Below, in pieces: positions 60,257 to 64,000 of a stretch of 64,000 nucleotides of DNA. The translations under genes and the position numbers were made by a program. The first letter of the stretch is position 1, and every line of letters starts with the position of its first letter. Under the pieces are notes generated by a model. That model had not been told where the DNA came from and ran no database searches. It saw only the letters and a list, made by a program, of their open reading frames with translations. Source of the DNA: Streptomyces coelicoflavus (GTDB lineage: Bacteria > Actinomycetota > Actinomycetes > Streptomycetales > Streptomycetaceae); the NCBI RefSeq assembly GCF_003112555.1, contig NZ_BEWB01000012.1, forward strand, positions 248,001 to 312,000, read 5' to 3'.

Positions 60257-61213
60257 ATGCAGGACGTCTCCTCACTGGTGGCCCAGGCCCGGGAAGGCCG
60301 GCCGCGGGCCGTGGCCCGGCTGATCTCCCTGGTGGAGGGGGCGTCCCCGCAGCTCAGGGAGGTCATGGCGGCCCTCGCGCCGCTCACCGGCAATGCGTAC
60401 GTCGTCGGTCTGACCGGCTCCCCGGGCGTCGGCAAGTCGACGTCCACCTCGGCGCTGGTGACGGCGTACCGCAAGCAGGGCAAGCGGGTCGGCGTCCTCG
60501 CCGTCGACCCGTCCTCCCCCTTCTCCGGGGGCGCGCTGCTCGGCGACCGCGTCCGGATGTCGGAGCACGCCTCCGACCCCGGCGTCTACATCCGCTCGAT
60601 GGCGACCCGCGGCCACCTCGGCGGACTCGCCTGGGCCGCGCCGCAGGCGATCCGCGTCCTGGACGCGGCCGGCTGCGACGTGGTCCTCGTCGAGACGGTG
60701 GGCGTGGGCCAGTCGGAGGTCGAGATCGCCTCCCAGGCCGACACCTCCGTCGTCCTCCTCGCCCCCGGCATGGGCGACGGGATCCAGGCGGCCAAGGCCG
60801 GAATCCTGGAGATCGGCGACGTCTACGTCGTCAACAAGGCCGACCGGGACGGCGCCGACGCCACCGCGCGCGAGCTGAACCACATGCTGGGCCTCGGCGA
60901 GGCCCGCGCCGCCGGCGACTGGCGGCCGCCCATCGTCAAGACGGTCGCCGCGCGCGGCGAGGGTGTGGACGAGGTCGTCGAGGCGCTGGAGAAGCACCGG
61001 GCGTGGATGGAGGAGCGGGACGTGCTGGCCGAGCGCCGCCGGGCCCGTGCGGCGCGCGAGGTCGAGACCATCGCCGTCACGACGCTGCGGGAGCGGATCG
61101 GTGACCTGCACGGGGACCGGCGGCTCGGGGCGCTGGCGGAGCGGATCGTCGCGGGGGAGCTGGATCCTTACCGGGCGGCGGACGAGCTGGTGGCGGGGCT
61201 GACCCAGGGCTGA
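60257..61213 (+). CDS. meaB: Methylmalonyl-CoA mutase-associated GTPase MeaB
   Basis: 318 residues. G3E P-loop GTPase: GLTGSPGVGKSTSTSALV, LAVDPSSPFSGGALLGDRVRM and the NKAD guanine motif. It protects and loads methylmalonyl-CoA (or isobutyryl-CoA) mutase with adenosylcobalamin. ATG at 60257 is preferred over the adjacent GTG at 60254 because of spacing to GGAG. It is the third gene here linked to B12 acyl-CoA metabolism. Confidence 0.94.
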   Translation: MQDVSSLVAQAREGRPRAVARLISLVEGASPQLREVMAALAPLTGNAYVVGLTGSPGVGKSTSTSALVTAYRKQGKRVGVLAVDPSSPFSGGALLGDRVRMSEHASDPGVYIRSMATRGHLGGLAWAAPQAIRVLDAAGCDVVLVETVGVGQSEVEIASQADTSVVLLAPGMGDGIQAAKAGILEIGDVYVVNKADRDGADATARELNHMLGLGEARAAGDWRPPIVKTVAARGEGVDEVVEALEKHRAWMEERDVLAERRRARAAREVETIAVTTLRERIGDLHGDRRLGALAERIVAGELDPYRAADELVAGLTQG

Positions 61214-61279
61214 CGGAGGGTGAGCGGCTCGGGGCGGCTGTCCGGGGTGGTTTCGTTCGCCCCCGCCGCCCCTTCCCTT

Positions 61280-61390
61280 CCCGACCCTGGGGGCTGCGCC
61301 CCCAGACCCCCTTCGGCCTGAACGGCCTCGTCCTCAAACGCCGGACGGGCTTGGACAAACGGCCTCGTCCTCAAGTGCTCGACGGGCTAC
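61280..61390 (+). repeat. Dispersed Streptomyces intergenic repeat, partly duplicated
   Basis: CCCTGGGGGCTGCGCCCCCA is a strong hairpin, followed by CGGCCTCGTCCTCAAACGCC GGACGGGCTT and a diverged second copy GGCCTCGTCCTCAAGTGCTC GACGGGCT. I recognise this family as a very common intergenic element of Streptomyces genomes. It also serves as terminator for meaB. Confidence 0.75.
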
Positions 61391-61502
61391 AGTGACCCGC
61401 ATGTTCCTCCTCTTGGCATAGGGCCCGCCCCCTACGCGACCGCCGCATCCGGCCGTCGCGTGCCTCGGCGTCCCCTGTTGCCACTCTCTGAGGAACTTTC
61501 GC

Positions 61503-62795
61503 GTGTCCACGCCCTCTTCGCGGCCCTCGTATGCCGCCGTGCTCCGTGTCCCCCATGCCCGCCGCACGTTCGCGGCCGCCCTCGTCGGGCGGCTGTCCTA
61601 CGGCACGGTCTCCCTCGCCCTGATGCTGTCGCTGACCCGGTCCACCGGGTCGTACGCCGTGGCCGGGCTGGTCATGGCCCTCTTCGGCGCGACGAGCGTC
61701 TTCCTGTCCCCCTACCGCGCCTCGCTCGTCGACCGGCACGGTCCCCGCCGGGCCCTGCTGCCCATGGCCCTGCTCTACGCCGCCCTGCTCTGCGTGCTGG
61801 CGGAGGTCTGCCGGCGTCCGGGCACACCCGAGGCCGTCCTCGCGGTGACCGCCGCGCTCGCGGGTGCCTGCACGCCCCCGCTCGGCCCCACGATGCGCGC
61901 GGTGTGGGCGCGACTGCTGCCCGACCGTGCCCTGCTCCAGCGTGCCTACAGCCTGGACGGCGTCGCCGAGGAACTGCTCTTCGTCTCCGGCCCGCTCCTG
62001 GTCGGCGCCCTCGTCGCCGTCGCCCCGCCCGTCGCGGGCGTCGTGCTCAGCGCGGCGCTGGTGGCGGCCGGCACCCTCGCCTTCGTCACCTCACCGATGA
62101 CCGCCGCGCCCGGTCCGGACGGGCGGCAGAAGAACGACGGCCCCGCTCCGAAGGGCCGTGCCGACGGACAGGTCCGGGCCCTGCTCCAGCCCGTCGTCGT
62201 CGCGGCGGCCGTCGGCGTCTCGGTCAGCGCCGTCGATCTCCTCGTCGTCGCCTACGCGGGGGAGCGGGACCTCGGGGACGGCGCCGTCGCCTGGGTGCTC
62301 GCGGCGCTGTCCGTGGGCAGCGCGGTCGGCGGTCTCGTCAACGGCGCCGTCGCCTGGAACTCGCCCACCCGTGCCCGGCTCCCGTTCTTCGCGGTCGGTC
62401 TCGGCCTCTGCCTCGCCGCCGCGGGCCTGGCGCCCGGCCTCGGCACGCTGATCCCGGCGGTCATGTGCGCGGGCCTGTTCGTGGCCCCGGCCCTGACCAC
62501 GGCCTACCTGATCGCCGACGAGGGCGCGGCGCCCGGGTTCCGGGTCCGGGCGGGCGCCTGGTGCAACACCGCGGTGAACGCCGGGGGTTCCGCCGGGGCC
62601 GCCGCCGTGGGGCTGCTGGTGGAACGGCTGCCCCTGCCGGTGTGCTTCGCGGTGTCCGGCGCGGTCGCCGCGGCGGCGGCGCTGGTGCCGGGGCACCGCC
62701 GCGGGGGGTCCGCCCGTCGGTCGGGGCTGATCAGTCGTCGTCGGAGTCGTCCGAGTCCTGAGAGGCATCCGAGTCGTGTGAGCGGTCGGCCGTGA
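61503..62795 (+). CDS. MFS transporter
   Basis: 430 residues with twelve predicted helices. FAAALVGRLSYGTVSLAL opens the first; DRHGPRRALLPMAL is the loop 2-3 MFS motif. It probably exports a small compound. The GTG at 61503 follows GAGGA. The last 21 codons, beyond the final helix, lie antisense to the PepSY gene and read as Arg/Ser-rich sequence (RRRSRPSPERHPSRVSGRP). Confidence 0.88.
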   Translation: MSTPSSRPSYAAVLRVPHARRTFAAALVGRLSYGTVSLALMLSLTRSTGSYAVAGLVMALFGATSVFLSPYRASLVDRHGPRRALLPMALLYAALLCVLAEVCRRPGTPEAVLAVTAALAGACTPPLGPTMRAVWARLLPDRALLQRAYSLDGVAEELLFVSGPLLVGALVAVAPPVAGVVLSAALVAAGTLAFVTSPMTAAPGPDGRQKNDGPAPKGRADGQVRALLQPVVVAAAVGVSVSAVDLLVVAYAGERDLGDGAVAWVLAALSVGSAVGGLVNGAVAWNSPTRARLPFFAVGLGLCLAAAGLAPGLGTLIPAVMCAGLFVAPALTTAYLIADEGAAPGFRVRAGAWCNTAVNAGGSAGAAAVGLLVERLPLPVCFAVSGAVAAAAALVPGHRRGGSARRSGLISRRRSRPSPERHPSRVSGRP

Positions 62796-63468
62796 CCTTG
62801 CCGGTCTTCGGGTCGACCCGCCAGTCCTGCTCGCCCTTGCCGGAGGTGTGCGTCTCGACCTCCCAGGCGGGCTTTCCGTCGCCGTAGTGGCCGTCCTCGT
62901 CCAGTTCGACGGAGGTGACGGTGCCGTGTCCGGCCGCCGCCTCCGCGGCCTGTGCCGCGTCGACGGAGGTGCCCTTCAGGGCCGCGCGCACCTCGGCGGT
63001 GTCGTCCTCGTCGTCCTTCTCCGAGCCGAGGACCTTGCCGGTGGCCGGGTCGACCCGGACGCTGTGCCAGGTGCCGTCGCCGGAGAGGACGTCGACCTCC
63101 CAGGCCGCGCGCTCCCGGCGGTCGTCTCCGCCGTCGTCGGAGTCGTCCCCGTCGTCCCCGTCGTCCCCGTCGTCCTCGTCGTCCAGTTCGGCGGAGACGG
63201 CGGTGCCCGGGGTGTCCGCGAGCGCTGCGGCGACGGCGTCGGCCGCCGTCACCTTCGCGGAGGCGGCACGGGCAGCGTCGTCGTCACGGGCCGCGTCGTC
63301 GGCACGGTCGTCGGCCTCGTCCCGTACCCCGCCGTCGTCCGACACGCTCACGTCCGCGCGGGGCGCCGTGCCCCGGTCGTCGTCCCCCGTCGTCGCCAGT
63401 GCCGTCGCCGTACCGCCTCCGACCAGTGCGGCGGCGGTGACGGCGGCGATCACGATGTTGCGCTTCAT
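62731..63468 (-). CDS. PepSY-domain secreted protein
   Basis: 245 residues. Signal helix (RNIVIAAVTAAALVGGGTATALA), a highly acidic linker, then two PepSY repeats (AWEVDVLSGDGTWHSVRVDPATGKV and AWEVETHTSGKGEQDWRVDP) and an Asp/Ser tail. PepSY modules bind or inhibit extracellular proteases or act as sensors. GAGGA before the ATG at 63468. It is divergent from an OmpR-type response regulator, probably its controller, across phased CTGAAG repeats. Confidence 0.87.
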   Translation of the reverse strand: MKRNIVIAAVTAAALVGGGTATALATTGDDDRGTAPRADVSVSDDGGVRDEADDRADDAARDDDAARAASAKVTAADAVAAALADTPGTAVSAELDDEDDGDDGDDGDDSDDGGDDRRERAAWEVDVLSGDGTWHSVRVDPATGKVLGSEKDDEDDTAEVRAALKGTSVDAAQAAEAAAGHGTVTSVELDEDGHYGDGKPAWEVETHTSGKGEQDWRVDPKTGKVTADRSHDSDASQDSDDSDDD

Positions 63469-63554
63469 GCGGTTTTCCTCCGAGTCGGCAGAGATCATCC
63501 AGAGTCCGGCGGTTTCCGGTGACTTCACTGTCGCGGACCGACGCTGAGGCCAGG

Positions 63555-63580
63555 CTGAAGCCGCCTGAAGGGATCTTCAG
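63555..63580. promoter_or_regulatory. Phased CTGAAG repeats between PepSY gene and response regulator
   Basis: CTGAAG at 63555-63560 and 63565-63570, then inverted CTTCAG at 63575-63580, each 10 bp apart and on one face of the helix. It fits OmpR-type dimer binding and self-regulation. Confidence 0.6.
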
Positions 63581-63603
63581 CTCGGCTTTGGGACCCTCTA
63601 CAC

Positions 63604-64000
63604 ATGCGCCCACCCGTCGCCCACCACCACCCTGCCCGAGGCGCTTCGCGCCGCCCCTCTCGATTCTTGATCGTGGAGGACGAGAAGCGCCTCGCCGTGT
63701 CGCTCGCCAAGGGCCTCACCGCGGAGGGCTACGCCGTGGACGTCGTCCACGACGGCCTGGAGGGACTGCACAGGGCGGGCGAGGGCGCGTACGACCTCGT
63801 CATCCTCGACATCATGCTGCCCGGCCTCAACGGCTACCGGGTCTGCGCCGCCCTGCGCGCCGCCGGGCACGACGTGCCGATCCTGATGCTCACCGCCAAG
63901 GACGGCGAGTACGACGAGGCCGAGGGCCTGGACACGGGCGCCGACGACTACCTCACCAAGCCCTTCTCGTACGTCGTCCTCGTCGCCCGCGTGAAGGCCC
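63604..64000 (+). CDS. OmpR-family response regulator, cut by window end
   Basis: The first 132 codons. The receiver domain shows FLIVEDEKRLA, phospho-acceptor Asp in LVILDIMLPGLNG, Thr in MLTAKDG and Lys in LTKPFSY; the winged-helix part lies beyond the window. An N-terminal extension (MRPPVAHHHPARGASRRP) precedes the domain; TTG at 63667 is an alternative start. A sensor kinase probably follows. Confidence 0.88.
   Translation, partial: MRPPVAHHHPARGASRRPSRFLIVEDEKRLAVSLAKGLTAEGYAVDVVHDGLEGLHRAGEGAYDLVILDIMLPGLNGYRVCAALRAAGHDVPILMLTAKDGEYDEAEGLDTGADDYLTKPFSYVVLVARVKA

Overview
This window is chromosomal DNA from a Streptomyces-type actinomycete. It has very high G+C with strong G/C bias at third codon positions, many GTG and TTG starts, and aerial-growth cytoskeletal genes (scy, filP). 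The gene order matches what I remember of the core Streptomyces chromosome (S. coelicolor SCO535x-SCO540x); that comparison is from memory, not from a search. I see no prophage, insertion sequence or CRISPR array.

Layout. 1-5.2 kb: a cut-off SUKH protein, an Lrp-type regulator divergent from a nitroreductase, a secreted papain-like cysteine protease with a membrane-anchored partner, a divergent helix-turn-helix regulator, and a DinB-like protein. 5.3-6.1 kb: tRNA-Arg(CCG) and a single-domain response regulator. 6.2-12.5 kb: the aspartate-family amino-acid block nrtL-lysA-hom-thrC-thrB. 12.9-25.1 kb: rho, a secreted trypsin-like protease, an LCP-family protein, rpmE, prfA, prmC, a Sua5/TsaC-type protein, a phosphatase-like protein, glyA and a WecA-type sugar-phosphate transferase. 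25.4-33.2 kb: the complete atpIBEFHAGDC operon, followed by a DUF2550 protein. 33.8-42.8 kb: chitinase ChiC, a NarL-type two-component system, a membrane protein, a PduO-type cobalamin adenosyltransferase, an ABC exporter divergent from its TetR regulator, 3-hydroxybutyryl-CoA dehydrogenase and a STAS protein. 43-48.9 kb: a STAND-like ATPase with a membrane-anchored acidic tail, NucS, an SCO5389-family protein, a luciferase-like oxidoreductase and a small Cys/His protein. 48.9-52.9 kb: two paralogous ABC exporter cassettes. 53-58.2 kb: filP and scy. 58.4-61.2 kb: methylmalonyl-CoA epimerase, thiolase and meaB. 61.5 kb to the end: an MFS transporter, a PepSY protein and a divergent OmpR-type response regulator cut by the window edge.

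Functional links. The centre is a conserved actinobacterial housekeeping neighbourhood (lysine/threonine synthesis, termination and release factors, ATP synthase). PduO-type ATR, epimerase and MeaB all serve B12-dependent methylmalonyl-CoA metabolism; the thiolase and 3-hydroxybutyryl-CoA dehydrogenase serve acetoacetyl/hydroxybutyryl-CoA metabolism. Scy and FilP organise polar growth.

Regulatory sequences read directly include a sigma-R-type promoter before rpmE, twin chitinase (DasR-like) operators before chiC, two CRP-like sites before atp, several leaderless starts with a -10 box 6 nt before the start codon, and unexplained structures before hom, thrB, the SCO5389-family gene and the terminal response regulator. 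The strongest protein-level oddities are NrtL (an ArgRS relative without the HIGH motif, in the argS position), a phosphatase-like protein with Ser at the nucleophile, and a 17-codon mini-ORF bridging prmC and the Sua5 gene.
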